Position numbers and translations under genes: made by a program. A DNA stretch of 64,000 bases from an uncultured Prevotellaceae bacterium. Lineage in GTDB: Bacteria; Bacteroidota; Bacteroidia; Bacteroidales; Muribaculaceae. The stretch spans positions 1-64,000 of the forward strand of contig CAMVAP010000002.1 of NCBI GenBank assembly GCA_947165485.1, in the 5' to 3' direction. Under the pieces are notes generated by a model. The model was not told where the DNA came from. It saw only the letters and a program-made list of their open reading frames with translations, and made no database searches. Below are positions 9,652 to 16,929 of this stretch, piece after piece (positions within the stretch are counted from its first letter, which is position 1; each line of letters begins with the position of its first letter).

Positions 9652-10407
9652 ATGAAAAAGTATCTATTTTTTACTCTTGCGTGCGCATGGATGGCGCTGG
9701 CAGCTGGGGCGCAATCACCCGGCGCGATGGTGTTAAATGACCAGGTGGGGGTAACGCAGAACATGACTGCCCAAGACGACCAGACAAGTGATACCAACCC
9801 CGTTGACGTTACATCCAGATCGTTCTCGGGCATGGGCAGCAACGGTTATCTGTTTACCGATCCAGGAAAGATGGGAGTGGGAAAACACGCCGGCGGCTGG
9901 CAGTTGGTGGTCATTAATAACGTGATAAGTGGTCACAGTGGCCGTACCCACACCCCAATCAATCCCCCGTTCAATCCCAACAAGTCGCCCATGGGTGGGG
10001 ACAGCGATGATGGTGACGGCAGTGTGATGTTTTCCAAGATGAGTAGCGGCGTATCTATAGTTATTACCCGCGACAGGATGCCTAATTTACCTGATGCAGT
10101 AGGTATTAGCGTTCCAATTCCGGTTGATCCCCGCCCCGGTGTTCCACGTCCCAAGGACAAAGGGATAAAGACACAAAATGGAAAGTGGGTGGAACTGAAT
10201 GAAACGGTGAGCCCTGGTGGCAGTGGTGGCGGTGGCGGCAATAGCGACAGTGGCGGCAATAGCGGTGAATCGCTGTACAGCGCCGGCCCGGGCCAACCGA
10301 CGATCAACGATGTGGCAAGCCTGATCGACCACTTGTTGCAGGGCGAGGCAGCCCATGAAACGATCGACGATGTCAGCAGCCTGATTGACTCGATGCTGAA
10401 ACAATAA
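9652..10407 (+). CDS. Secreted protein with Gly/Ser linker and degenerate dockerin-like tail
   Basis: 251 residues, with a signal peptide (MKKYLFFTLACAWMALAAGA, cleavage near AQS). The central part (residues about 25-185) is not recognised. A Gly/Ser/Asn linker (about 190-210) leads to two helices with the spacing of dockerin repeats: TINDVASLIDHLL and TIDDVSSLIDSMLKQ. The Ca-binding DxNxDG half of each repeat, present in the paralogues at 10721 and 37955, is missing here, so the module looks decayed or repurposed. No predicted enzyme motif. It is separated from the 10721 gene by a long inverted repeat and is probably a separate unit. Confidence 0.8.
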   Translation: MKKYLFFTLACAWMALAAGAQSPGAMVLNDQVGVTQNMTAQDDQTSDTNPVDVTSRSFSGMGSNGYLFTDPGKMGVGKHAGGWQLVVINNVISGHSGRTHTPINPPFNPNKSPMGGDSDDGDGSVMFSKMSSGVSIVITRDRMPNLPDAVGISVPIPVDPRPGVPRPKDKGIKTQNGKWVELNETVSPGGSGGGGGNSDSGGNSGESLYSAGPGQPTINDVASLIDHLLQGEAAHETIDDVSSLIDSMLKQ

Positions 10408-10720
10408 CAACTGTGCCGGCAATAGGTGAGGCCAATTCAAGAATGTGACCTCTCGGCCAGTTGAGCCCATGCTAAGGCGCTAAGTCTATTATGATCAATA
10501 TAAAAAAACGATGATTGATTGTTGTGCTTAGCGCCTTAGCGTGGTTTTATTTGCGCAGGAGTAACACACCCATTGTTACCTTGTGATTGTGAAGTGTTAA
10601 AGTAATGTTAAATTGAGATGACGTGATAAGCGCTGGACGGTAAAAACGGTACTTTTGCATGATAGTAATAATTCCGATACCCAATTGCGGCTGGAAAATA
10701 AGTAAATAAAACAATTAAAG
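10408..10720. other. Intergenic region between two secreted-protein genes
   Basis: 313 nt without a credible gene. It holds the 10467-10544 inverted repeat. A TAnnTTTG-like box (TACTTTTG, 10650-10657) lies 63 nt before the next start, but I see no matching -33 box. Confidence 0.6.
10467..10544 (+). terminator. Long inverted repeat, probable terminator or small mobile palindrome
   Basis: The arms GCTAAGGCGCTAAG (10471-10484) and CTTAGCGCCTTAGC (10527-10540) are perfect complements. Pairing extends four more positions outward with one G-U, giving an 18-bp stem, around a 42-nt AT-rich loop. A short T run follows. The loop is long for a terminator; each arm itself repeats GCTAAG twice. Confidence 0.5.
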
Positions 10721-12151
10721 ATGAAAAAGAGTTTGATGATTCTTCCTCTCGTGTGTGCCTGTGTGGCCCTGTGTGCCGCAGCAGGTGTAAAACCTGTTGA
10801 CCGCAAGGCCCCTCACCGATTGACTGTTGAGCAAATGACTGGATGCAGGATAGGTGTGATGGAGTCCTATAATCACTTGGAAGACGGGACCCTGGACAGT
10901 GTCGCTTGCCACCTGGGCCTGCAGATGAACCTGAGCCCGTGGATCTATGAGAACGGCACGGTTGATACCTGTATTTATGCCCTGACGAGCAGCATGAATA
11001 GCTATGCCTTGCCCGTTGAGATTGACTTGGAGAACAGGAGGGCCTATCTGTATGCTTGTAGATTGGACAGCACGACGGTGAGTGCGCAACATGGGCGTTA
11101 TAGCTATGACACCGTCACGACCGTGTACATGTTTCCCGAAGTCTTCCTGCAAGGGGAAACATACGTGGACGAGCTGTCGAGTGTGGAAGGCATCATCCAC
11201 GATGACGGGTCAATCACCTTTGACCAAGGGTTCCTTTATTACATCGAGCAAGTGACCTATAAGACCATTAATACCCATCTTGTCGATAGTGACACGGTGT
11301 GCACGTTGTCTGCCGTTTATCGGGACCTGAGTCTGTTGATACCCAATGGCAAGCACACCTTCACGAGAGGAACCCATTCGATGTCTGTGACTGATGAGGG
11401 GGCATCGGATTTGAACACAGAGATTCATGTGAAAGGTTTGGCAAGCTATATTTTACCTTTTGACAGATGTTTCCCCAACGGCATCGGTGGTGCCGTGGGC
11501 ACACCGATCGACCCCCGTCCCATCAGGCCCGGAATTATATGGAACGGAGGTTATGTGAAACGCATGAGAGCCCCAGGGCGATGGACCACTGACAGTATGA
11601 GCAACAAGCAAACTGTGCCCGTGTACATGTTCCAGCCCGATGACAGCACGTTGCTGGTGTATAACCTGTATGGTGAAAGCCGTGCCGTGAATCGCATTGT
11701 GCTGCATGACGACAGCACGATGACCCTGCCCGGGCAACAGATAGGCTATGACATCGCCACCAGTGCCGCCATCTACAACTGTTCCCAGGATGAAGAAACC
11801 GGCGAGGTAGAGCTGGGAAACCAGGGCATTGCCGTGCCCGACACGCTCATGTGGGGCATGACGCTGCCCTATACCGAGCAGGGTCTGCTCTCCTATGACC
11901 TGGATGGCAACAAGTTGAGTTTTACCGATGGCTCGCAGTTCATGATTCCCGTGGCGCTGAAGCTGGGTGATGTGAACAAGGACGGAATGTTGACGATCAA
12001 GGACTTGACAATCTTCATCGACCGCTTGCTGAAAGGCGACTATGATGAAAGCGACGACTTTAACCCCGTTGCAGCCGACGTGACGTGTGACGATTATCTG
12101 GGCATCGGTGACGCTACCCGCCTGGTGGACCTGTTGCTATCGGGTCAATGA
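10721..12151 (+). CDS. Secreted protein with C-terminal dockerin-like repeats
   Basis: 476 residues with a signal peptide (MKKSLMILPLVCACVALCAAAG). The body shares landmarks with the proteins at 37955 and 39902: a DDGSITFDQGFLYYIE strand pattern, PNGKHTF, and VYMFQPDDSTLLVYNLYGE. It is therefore a paralogue of a beta-rich extracellular family of unknown function. The C-terminus holds two dockerin-type repeats: GDVNKDGMLTIKDLTIFIDRLL, with an intact Ca-loop pattern (D-N-D-G...D), and a second, weaker one (DVTCDDYLGIGDATRLVDLLL). A terminator hairpin follows at 12180-12213. No cohesin partner is visible in the window. Confidence 0.82.
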   Translation: MKKSLMILPLVCACVALCAAAGVKPVDRKAPHRLTVEQMTGCRIGVMESYNHLEDGTLDSVACHLGLQMNLSPWIYENGTVDTCIYALTSSMNSYALPVEIDLENRRAYLYACRLDSTTVSAQHGRYSYDTVTTVYMFPEVFLQGETYVDELSSVEGIIHDDGSITFDQGFLYYIEQVTYKTINTHLVDSDTVCTLSAVYRDLSLLIPNGKHTFTRGTHSMSVTDEGASDLNTEIHVKGLASYILPFDRCFPNGIGGAVGTPIDPRPIRPGIIWNGGYVKRMRAPGRWTTDSMSNKQTVPVYMFQPDDSTLLVYNLYGESRAVNRIVLHDDSTMTLPGQQIGYDIATSAAIYNCSQDEETGEVELGNQGIAVPDTLMWGMTLPYTEQGLLSYDLDGNKLSFTDGSQFMIPVALKLGDVNKDGMLTIKDLTIFIDRLLKGDYDESDDFNPVAADVTCDDYLGIGDATRLVDLLLSGQ

Positions 12152-12179
12152 CAAGAAATACATGATGATGAATGAGAAG

Positions 12180-12213
12180 AAGGGCGCTATGGTAAACTCT
12201 ACCGAGCGCCCTT
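12180..12213 (+). terminator. Rho-independent-type terminator after the 10721 gene
   Basis: AAGGGCGCT pairs perfectly with AGCGCCCTT, with an additional inner TGGTA/TACC pairing. The hairpin lies 28 nt after the stop codon. It is followed by an A-rich rather than T-rich stretch, so it might act on the opposite strand or as a 3'-end stabiliser. Confidence 0.55.
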
Positions 12214-12231
12214 AAAAATAACCACAAACTT

Positions 12232-12288
12232 ATGAAAAAAATTACTCAGCACCCTGCAATAGGGCTTTTCCTGTTCTTTTTATTATAG
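12232..12288 (+). pseudogene. Orphan signal-peptide-like mini-ORF, possible gene remnant
   Basis: An 18-codon ORF (MKKITQHPAIGLFLFFLL, then stop) looks like the first part of a signal peptide. No continuation with secreted-protein character was noticed downstream. It could be the 5' remnant of a deleted secreted-protein gene, a leader peptide, or chance. Confidence 0.25.
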
Positions 12289-12523
12289 TCTCGGAGATGT
12301 GATCACCGGGATTATCGTCATTGACAAGCGTTGCCAGGAGCCATCTGTTAGTATTTGTATTCATTAAGCGTCGTCCCATGATGTAACATATCATTTATTA
12401 TCCGTTCTTACTCATGATTACCTTGGCTCCTGGCTCGGCTCATCATGTGTGTTGTTCTTGACTGACGCAAATTTATGGAACGGTGCGGGGATATGTCAAG
12501 ATTTGTTGACTAAAAATCACAAA

Positions 12524-12542
12524 GTGTAAAATTTTTATACAC
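12524..12542. promoter_or_regulatory. Candidate response-regulator operator, site 2
   Basis: GTGT, 11 nt, ACAC: the same arrangement as site 1 at 9513-9539. It lies about 130 bp upstream of the response-regulator start. Autoregulation by that regulator is inference. Confidence 0.5.
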
Positions 12543-12546
12543 CAAA

Positions 12547-12565
12547 GTGTCTATTTTTTTTACAT
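12547..12565. promoter_or_regulatory. Candidate response-regulator operator, site 3
   Basis: GTGTCTATTTTTTTTACAT is nearly identical in sequence to the core of site 1 (GTGTCTAATTTTTTTACAC). It lies immediately after site 2, centre to centre 23 bp, about two helical turns. Confidence 0.5.
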
Positions 12566-12663
12566 CTCACTGCTATCGAGGGTGATAAAAAGTTGCGGGG
12601 ATGCAAATAAAAATCAGAAAAAAGGGGGAATTACCAATATTTTTTTGTAATTTCGCTGCCGTT

Positions 12664-13191
12664 ATGCAGAATTATGGAACTATACTGGTTATCGATGACA
12701 ACGAGGCAATACTCACGGCGCTGAAGTATTGCCTGACATCGACGTTTGAAAAAGTGATGACACTCACGTCGCCCGAGTCGGTCATCTCACTGCTGGAGCA
12801 GGAGCAGGTGAACATCATCCTGCTGGATATGAACTTCACGCTGGGAGTCAACAGCGGCCAGGACGGCTTGATGTGGCTACAGGCGATACGCAAGCGTCAC
12901 CCCGAGATTCCCGTGGTGCTGATCACGGCCTATGCCGACGTGTCGCTGGCCGTGCGCGGCCTGAAGCGCGGTGCCGCCGACTTTATTACCAAGCCGTGGG
13001 ATAACGACGAGCTGGTGCGCAAGCTCAAGGATGTGCTCGAAGCCAGCGATGACATGGCCACACTCGACGAGGTGGAGGCCGACCACATACGCCGCGCCAT
13101 CGACCGTTGTCATGGCAACTTGACCAAGGCCGCCGACATGCTGGGCATCACGCGGCAGACCCTGTATAACAAAATGAAGAAATTGCAATGA
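12664..13191 (+). CDS. Response regulator, receiver plus Fis-type HTH (PrrA/ActR-like)
   Basis: 175 residues counted from the ATG at 12664, which starts the receiver strand directly (MQNYGTILVIDD); the 21 upstream codons of the open frame look non-coding. The receiver has acidic D11-D12, phospho-acceptor D55 (IILLDM), T88 and K110. A short linker leads to a Fis-type HTH (about 140-175, GNLTKAADMLGITRQTLYNKMKKL). The sigma-54-interacting AAA+ domain normally between these domains in NtrC-type Bacteroidetes regulators is absent, so it resembles PrrA/RegA/ActR. It overlaps the kinase start by 4 nt (ATGA), giving a coupled pair. Upstream sites suggest autoregulation and control of the ABC operon. 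Confidence 0.92.
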   Translation: MQNYGTILVIDDNEAILTALKYCLTSTFEKVMTLTSPESVISLLEQEQVNIILLDMNFTLGVNSGQDGLMWLQAIRKRHPEIPVVLITAYADVSLAVRGLKRGAADFITKPWDNDELVRKLKDVLEASDDMATLDEVEADHIRRAIDRCHGNLTKAADMLGITRQTLYNKMKKLQ

Positions 13192-14060
13192 CGGATTGCT
13201 GTCTCATGTTGTGCATTGGCCTGGTGGCTGTCATGGCAGTAGTGCTGTGGTTCCGTCACCACCAGCGCATGTTGGCCAACCGTGCCCGCCTGATGGAGGA
13301 AGCGATACGCAACCGTGACCTGACCTTCAGGTTGCCCACGAGCCACATGTTCAGTGGCGAGCGCGCCTTGCAGGATGCGCTCAACCAGCTGGGCGAGCAC
13401 GTGCGTGAACAGGTCAACCTGGGCGAGGTGGAGTCGTGGGAGAAACTGACCCGCGTGCTCACCCACGAGATCATGAACGCCACCGCTCCCATCGCCAGCA
13501 TCAGCCAGTCAATGCTGCATCATCCCGCCATCAAAGATTCGGACCTGGAGGAGGGCATCAATGCGATCCACAACACGGTGAAGCACCTCAACTCGTTTGT
13601 TGACGGTTACCGCAAGTATTCCGAGCTGCAAAAGCCCGTCCCGTGTCCCACCGACCTCGTGGCCGCCGTTAAGGACGTGGAGCAGCTTTATCCCGAGGTC
13701 AACTGGCAGAATGTGCTCAGCGGGGAAATCATCATCAAGACCGACCCCAACCTGTTGCGCCAGATTCTCATCAACCTCATCAAGAATGCCATCGAGGCGG
13801 GCGCCAAGAACCAGGGCGTGGAAGTGGAGCGTGGCGCCGAGGGCAAGGTGCTGCTCTACATGAGCAACGATGGCGAGATGATTCCTGCCGATGCCCGCTC
13901 GTCGATATTTATCCCGTTCTTTACCACCAAGCGCAAGGGAAACGGCATCGGCCTGTCGCTGAGCCGCCGCTTGCTCACCATCCAGGGCGGCATGATGTCG
14001 CTGCTCGACCATCCGCGAGGCAACTTCCACACCTCCTTCCTGCTGGAATTTCCCGTGTGA
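13188..14060 (+). CDS. Sensor histidine kinase with a single N-terminal membrane segment
   Basis: 290 residues. TM helix at about 4-22, then a HAMP/PAS-poor linker of about 50 residues. The dimerisation/phospho-acceptor site is H93 in LTHEIMNATAPI, the form seen in NtrY-like kinases. The ATPase domain has N200 in the N-box (LINLIKNAIEAG), the G1 motif at D228 and G2 GNGIGLSLS (251-259). There is essentially no periplasmic sensor, so the signal is probably membrane-borne, cytosolic or relayed by another protein. Partner of the regulator it overlaps. Confidence 0.93.
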   Translation: MTDCCLMLCIGLVAVMAVVLWFRHHQRMLANRARLMEEAIRNRDLTFRLPTSHMFSGERALQDALNQLGEHVREQVNLGEVESWEKLTRVLTHEIMNATAPIASISQSMLHHPAIKDSDLEEGINAIHNTVKHLNSFVDGYRKYSELQKPVPCPTDLVAAVKDVEQLYPEVNWQNVLSGEIIIKTDPNLLRQILINLIKNAIEAGAKNQGVEVERGAEGKVLLYMSNDGEMIPADARSSIFIPFFTTKRKGNGIGLSLSRRLLTIQGGMMSLLDHPRGNFHTSFLLEFPV

Positions 14061-14165
14061 CACTCAGCGATAAGCATGGCCAGTGAAATAGCTGATGTCG
14101 CTACGCCCTTCTTTTTATTGGGATGACTTAAAACGTGAGTTTTTTTTCAGTTGTGGCGGTCAAAA

Positions 14166-14197
14166 TTTGGCACTTCGTTTTACTTGTATTATCTTTG
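14166..14197 (+). promoter_or_regulatory. Promoter of the peptidoglycan-processing operon
   Basis: TTTG (14166-14169), 20 bp, TATCTTTG (14190-14197): a full match to the Bacteroidetes -33/-7 consensus. The start would fall about 20 nt before the ATG at 14225, which supports that start over the upstream GTG. Confidence 0.78.
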
Positions 14198-14224
14198 CTC
14201 GTTAAAAACAAAATCACAGGTGAA

Positions 14225-15643
14225 ATGAAAGGTAGAAAAATCTTGATGGCTGTGGCTGTGAGCGCATTGGCTCTCACGGGTGTTGCGGCTACCCCCGACT
14301 GGCAAGGTCAGGTCGATGAAATGATTGCACAGGGCGAGTTTGCCCGTGCCGAGAAACTGATGAAGTCGTTGCCCAAGGCTGTGCGCGTGGCCGATGCCGT
14401 GCGCATCGACTCGTTGCGCACGATCATGCAGAGGATCCGCACCGACTTCCGCATCACCCCCGAGCAGGGCGTGAAGATGATCCGCGAGAAGATGCCCGAG
14501 GCTACCGATGCTCAGATCCAGCACTGGAAAGACACCCGTGCGCTGGAGGTGATGAACATCGACGGCAAGGAGATGTGGTTCCGCAAGAGTGTGGGCAACC
14601 TGTGGCTGCTGGGCAAGGAGTTTGCCGCCCAGAATGCTGCCGACAACCACGAGAGCTTCCTCACGCGCCGCAAGTACTATCTGGAGGCGATGCGCACGCC
14701 TGCCGACGCCAATAACGTGCGTGACTGGCGCCGCGTGAACATCACCTTCACGCTCGATGTGGATGCCGATGCCGTGCCCGCGGGCGAGACGCTGCGCGTG
14801 TGGATGCCGTTCCCCTACGAGAACCTGCGCCAGCGCAACATCCGCCTGGAGAGCAGTAACCGCCCGGTGACCTATAGCCAGGGCAGCAAGCACCACACGG
14901 TGTATATGGAGGCCGTTGCCGAGAAGGGCAAGCCGACGCACTTTGAATACACCTTCTCCTATGACGTGGGCGAGCGACACTACAGCCAGCAGGACCTGAT
15001 TGCCATGCTGGAGCCCTATAACACCGCTAGCGAGGAGTATAAGCGCTACACGGGCAATGAACCGCGCCACGTGATTATCACCGACGAGATGCGTGCCCTG
15101 GCGCGCAAGATCGTGGCTGGCGAGACCAATCCCGTGTTGCAGGCGGCCAAGGTCTATGAGTGGATCGGTTACAACCTGCCGTGGGCCGGAGCGCGTGAAT
15201 ACAGCACACTGGCCAACATCCCGCAATATGTCATCGAGAATCATCACGGCGACTGCGGCCAGGTGGGCCTGCTCTATATCACGCTGGTCCGCTCACTGGG
15301 CATTCCCGCCCGCTGGGAAAGCGGCTGGATGCTGCATCCTGACGAGATCAACTACCACGACTGGTGCGAGACCTACTTTGAGGGCATCGGCTGGGTGCCC
15401 ACCGACCCGTCGTTTGGCCGCAGTGCCGTGGGTACCGCGCTGAACGATTACTATGCCACGGGCATCGACCTGTACCGCATGGCGAGCAACGAGGGCGTGG
15501 GCGACGTGTTGAGTCCCGCCAAGACCTACATCCGCAGCGAGACGGTCGATTTCCAGCCTGGCGAGGTCGAGTGGCGCAAGGGTAACTTGTTCTATGACAA
15601 GTGGGATAGCCACTTGAAGGTAAATTCGATTGTGAAGCTTTAA
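14225..15643 (+). CDS. Secreted transglutaminase-like (cysteine protease-fold) protein
   Basis: 472 residues from the ATG at 14225, which yields a signal peptide (MKGRKILMAVAVSALALTGVAA) just after a good promoter; the longer frame starts at an unlikely GTG. Residues about 285-400 form a transglutaminase-like domain with Cys344 (HGDCGQVG), His378 (INYHDWC) and Asp394 (VPTDPSFG) in the normal order. A beta-sandwich domain precedes it (about 165-250). The following genes are an NlpC/P60 peptidase and a dipeptide epimerase, so an amidase or peptidase acting on muropeptides in the periplasm is more likely than protein cross-linking; this is inference from context. Confidence 0.88.
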   Translation: MKGRKILMAVAVSALALTGVAATPDWQGQVDEMIAQGEFARAEKLMKSLPKAVRVADAVRIDSLRTIMQRIRTDFRITPEQGVKMIREKMPEATDAQIQHWKDTRALEVMNIDGKEMWFRKSVGNLWLLGKEFAAQNAADNHESFLTRRKYYLEAMRTPADANNVRDWRRVNITFTLDVDADAVPAGETLRVWMPFPYENLRQRNIRLESSNRPVTYSQGSKHHTVYMEAVAEKGKPTHFEYTFSYDVGERHYSQQDLIAMLEPYNTASEEYKRYTGNEPRHVIITDEMRALARKIVAGETNPVLQAAKVYEWIGYNLPWAGAREYSTLANIPQYVIENHHGDCGQVGLLYITLVRSLGIPARWESGWMLHPDEINYHDWCETYFEGIGWVPTDPSFGRSAVGTALNDYYATGIDLYRMASNEGVGDVLSPAKTYIRSETVDFQPGEVEWRKGNLFYDKWDSHLKVNSIVKL

Positions 15644-15644
15644 C

Positions 15645-15676
15645 AGTGAGCAAGTTAACTACTTGCAAAATTGAAG
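15645..15676 (+). repeat. Palindromic intergenic repeat, copy 1
   Basis: The segment carries the AGTGAGCAAGTTAAC core followed by TACTTGCAAAATTGAAG, with the hairpin GCAAGTT/ACTTGC. Related copies occur at 39552-39583 and 45320-45351. It starts right after the transglutaminase-like gene stop and ends 31 nt before the next gene. Confidence 0.75.
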
Positions 15677-15707
15677 GGTCTTATTGTTGATAGAGAAATA
15701 ATAATTT

Positions 15708-16862
15708 ATGACAAAGATGAAATCATTGATGATGGCGCTGGTGATGGCTGTGAGCGGCCTTGTCGCCCTGGCCGCGACACCAGTCGAGACGTTGAGCGAC
15801 CTCAAGCAGCGCATTGCCCCCGACAAGCGCACGGCAGTGTGGGATATTACCGCCAAGCAGGTGAGTGGCAAGTGGGTGCTGGCCGGTACTGTGGGTACCC
15901 AGACCCAGAAGAAGGCCATCCAGGCGGCCATGCTCAAGGGCGGCTACCGTTATACCGACAAAATCACGGTGCTGGAGGACGGCATACCTGCCGCCCGCAA
16001 GTGGGCTCAGGTGAAGTTGAGCATCGCCACATTGCGCACCGAACCTAAACATAGCGCCGAGGTCGCCACCCAGGGCATCATGGGCGCACCTGTCAAGGTG
16101 TTGCAGAAGTGCGATGACTGGTACCGTGTGCAGATGGCCGACGACTATATCGCCTACGTCCCCGAGAGTTCACTGGCCTTCAAGACCGATGCCCAGATGC
16201 GGGCATGGCGCAAGGCCAAGCGCTATATTGTCACCGCCTATGATTCCCGCCTCGTGACCGAAGCCCACGGCGATGAGACCGTGAGCGACCTGGTGATGGG
16301 CAATATCGTGGAATACAAGACCGAGCAGGGCAAGTGGCTCAAGGTGGCCACGCCCGACGGTAGAGTGGGGTGGGTTGACGCAGCCGATGTGGCCGAGCTG
16401 TCGCAGTGGAGCCAGCAGGGCTTCAGCGCCGCCCAGGTCGAGAAGACTGCGCGCCGCATGATGGGGTCGGGTTACCTGTGGGGCGGCACCTCGACCAAGG
16501 TGACCGACTGCTCGGGGCTGACCAAGGTGAGCTACCTGAGCAACGGCATCATCCTGCAACGCGACGCGTCGCAGCAGGCGTTGACTGGCAAGATCTTCAA
16601 GAAGGGAACCGACTGGCACCAGTATGAGACGGGCGACCTGTTGTTCTTTGGTAATGAGAAGACGGGTCGCGTGACCCATGTGGGCATCTACCTGCGCGAC
16701 GGCAAGTATATCCACTGCTCGGGTCAGGTCAAGATCAACAGCCTGGACCCCAAGGCCAGCGACTATCCTTACCTGTACTCACCGCTGAGCGCCAGCCGCA
16801 TCAAGGGTATGGTGGGCACACGTGGCATTGTCGCCCTCAAGAATCACCCGTGGTATTTTTAA
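15708..16862 (+). CDS. Periplasmic NlpC/P60 cysteine peptidase with SH3-like domains
   Basis: 384 residues, with a signal peptide at the N-terminus (MKSLMMALVMAVSGLVALAA region; a second in-frame ATG lies 9 nt on). Bacterial SH3-like segments at about 100-160 and 170-232 precede the catalytic domain (about 240-384). The triad is Cys268 (TDCSGL), His324 (VTHVGIYL) and His336 (YIHCSG). This SH3-SH3-NlpC arrangement is that of YkfC-type gamma-D-glutamyl-L-diamino-acid endopeptidases, which release L-Ala-D-Glu from stem peptides. The epimerase 68 nt downstream would act on exactly that dipeptide, which supports the call. Confidence 0.92.
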   Translation: MTKMKSLMMALVMAVSGLVALAATPVETLSDLKQRIAPDKRTAVWDITAKQVSGKWVLAGTVGTQTQKKAIQAAMLKGGYRYTDKITVLEDGIPAARKWAQVKLSIATLRTEPKHSAEVATQGIMGAPVKVLQKCDDWYRVQMADDYIAYVPESSLAFKTDAQMRAWRKAKRYIVTAYDSRLVTEAHGDETVSDLVMGNIVEYKTEQGKWLKVATPDGRVGWVDAADVAELSQWSQQGFSAAQVEKTARRMMGSGYLWGGTSTKVTDCSGLTKVSYLSNGIILQRDASQQALTGKIFKKGTDWHQYETGDLLFFGNEKTGRVTHVGIYLRDGKYIHCSGQVKINSLDPKASDYPYLYSPLSASRIKGMVGTRGIVALKNHPWYF

Positions 16863-16929
16863 CCGATAATTCAAGTAGTATATAATAACAAAACAAGATT
16901 TGCTATAAAAACTTAAAAATCAAGAATAT

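Larger units (their letters stand above)
12152..12663. other. Intergenic region upstream of the two-component system
   Basis: 512 nt. It contains a terminator hairpin (12180-12213), a signal-peptide-like mini-ORF (12232-12288), an otherwise featureless AT-rich stretch, and two GTGT-N11-ACAY sites (12524-12565). The only promoter-like box near the regulator start is TAATTTCG (12648-12655), one mismatch from consensus and with no clear -33 box. Confidence 0.65.

Noticed and set aside
14135-14224. GTG start that would lengthen the transglutaminase-like protein by 30 residues
   Set aside because: It would place the start upstream of a consensus promoter (14166-14197) and bury the signal peptide.
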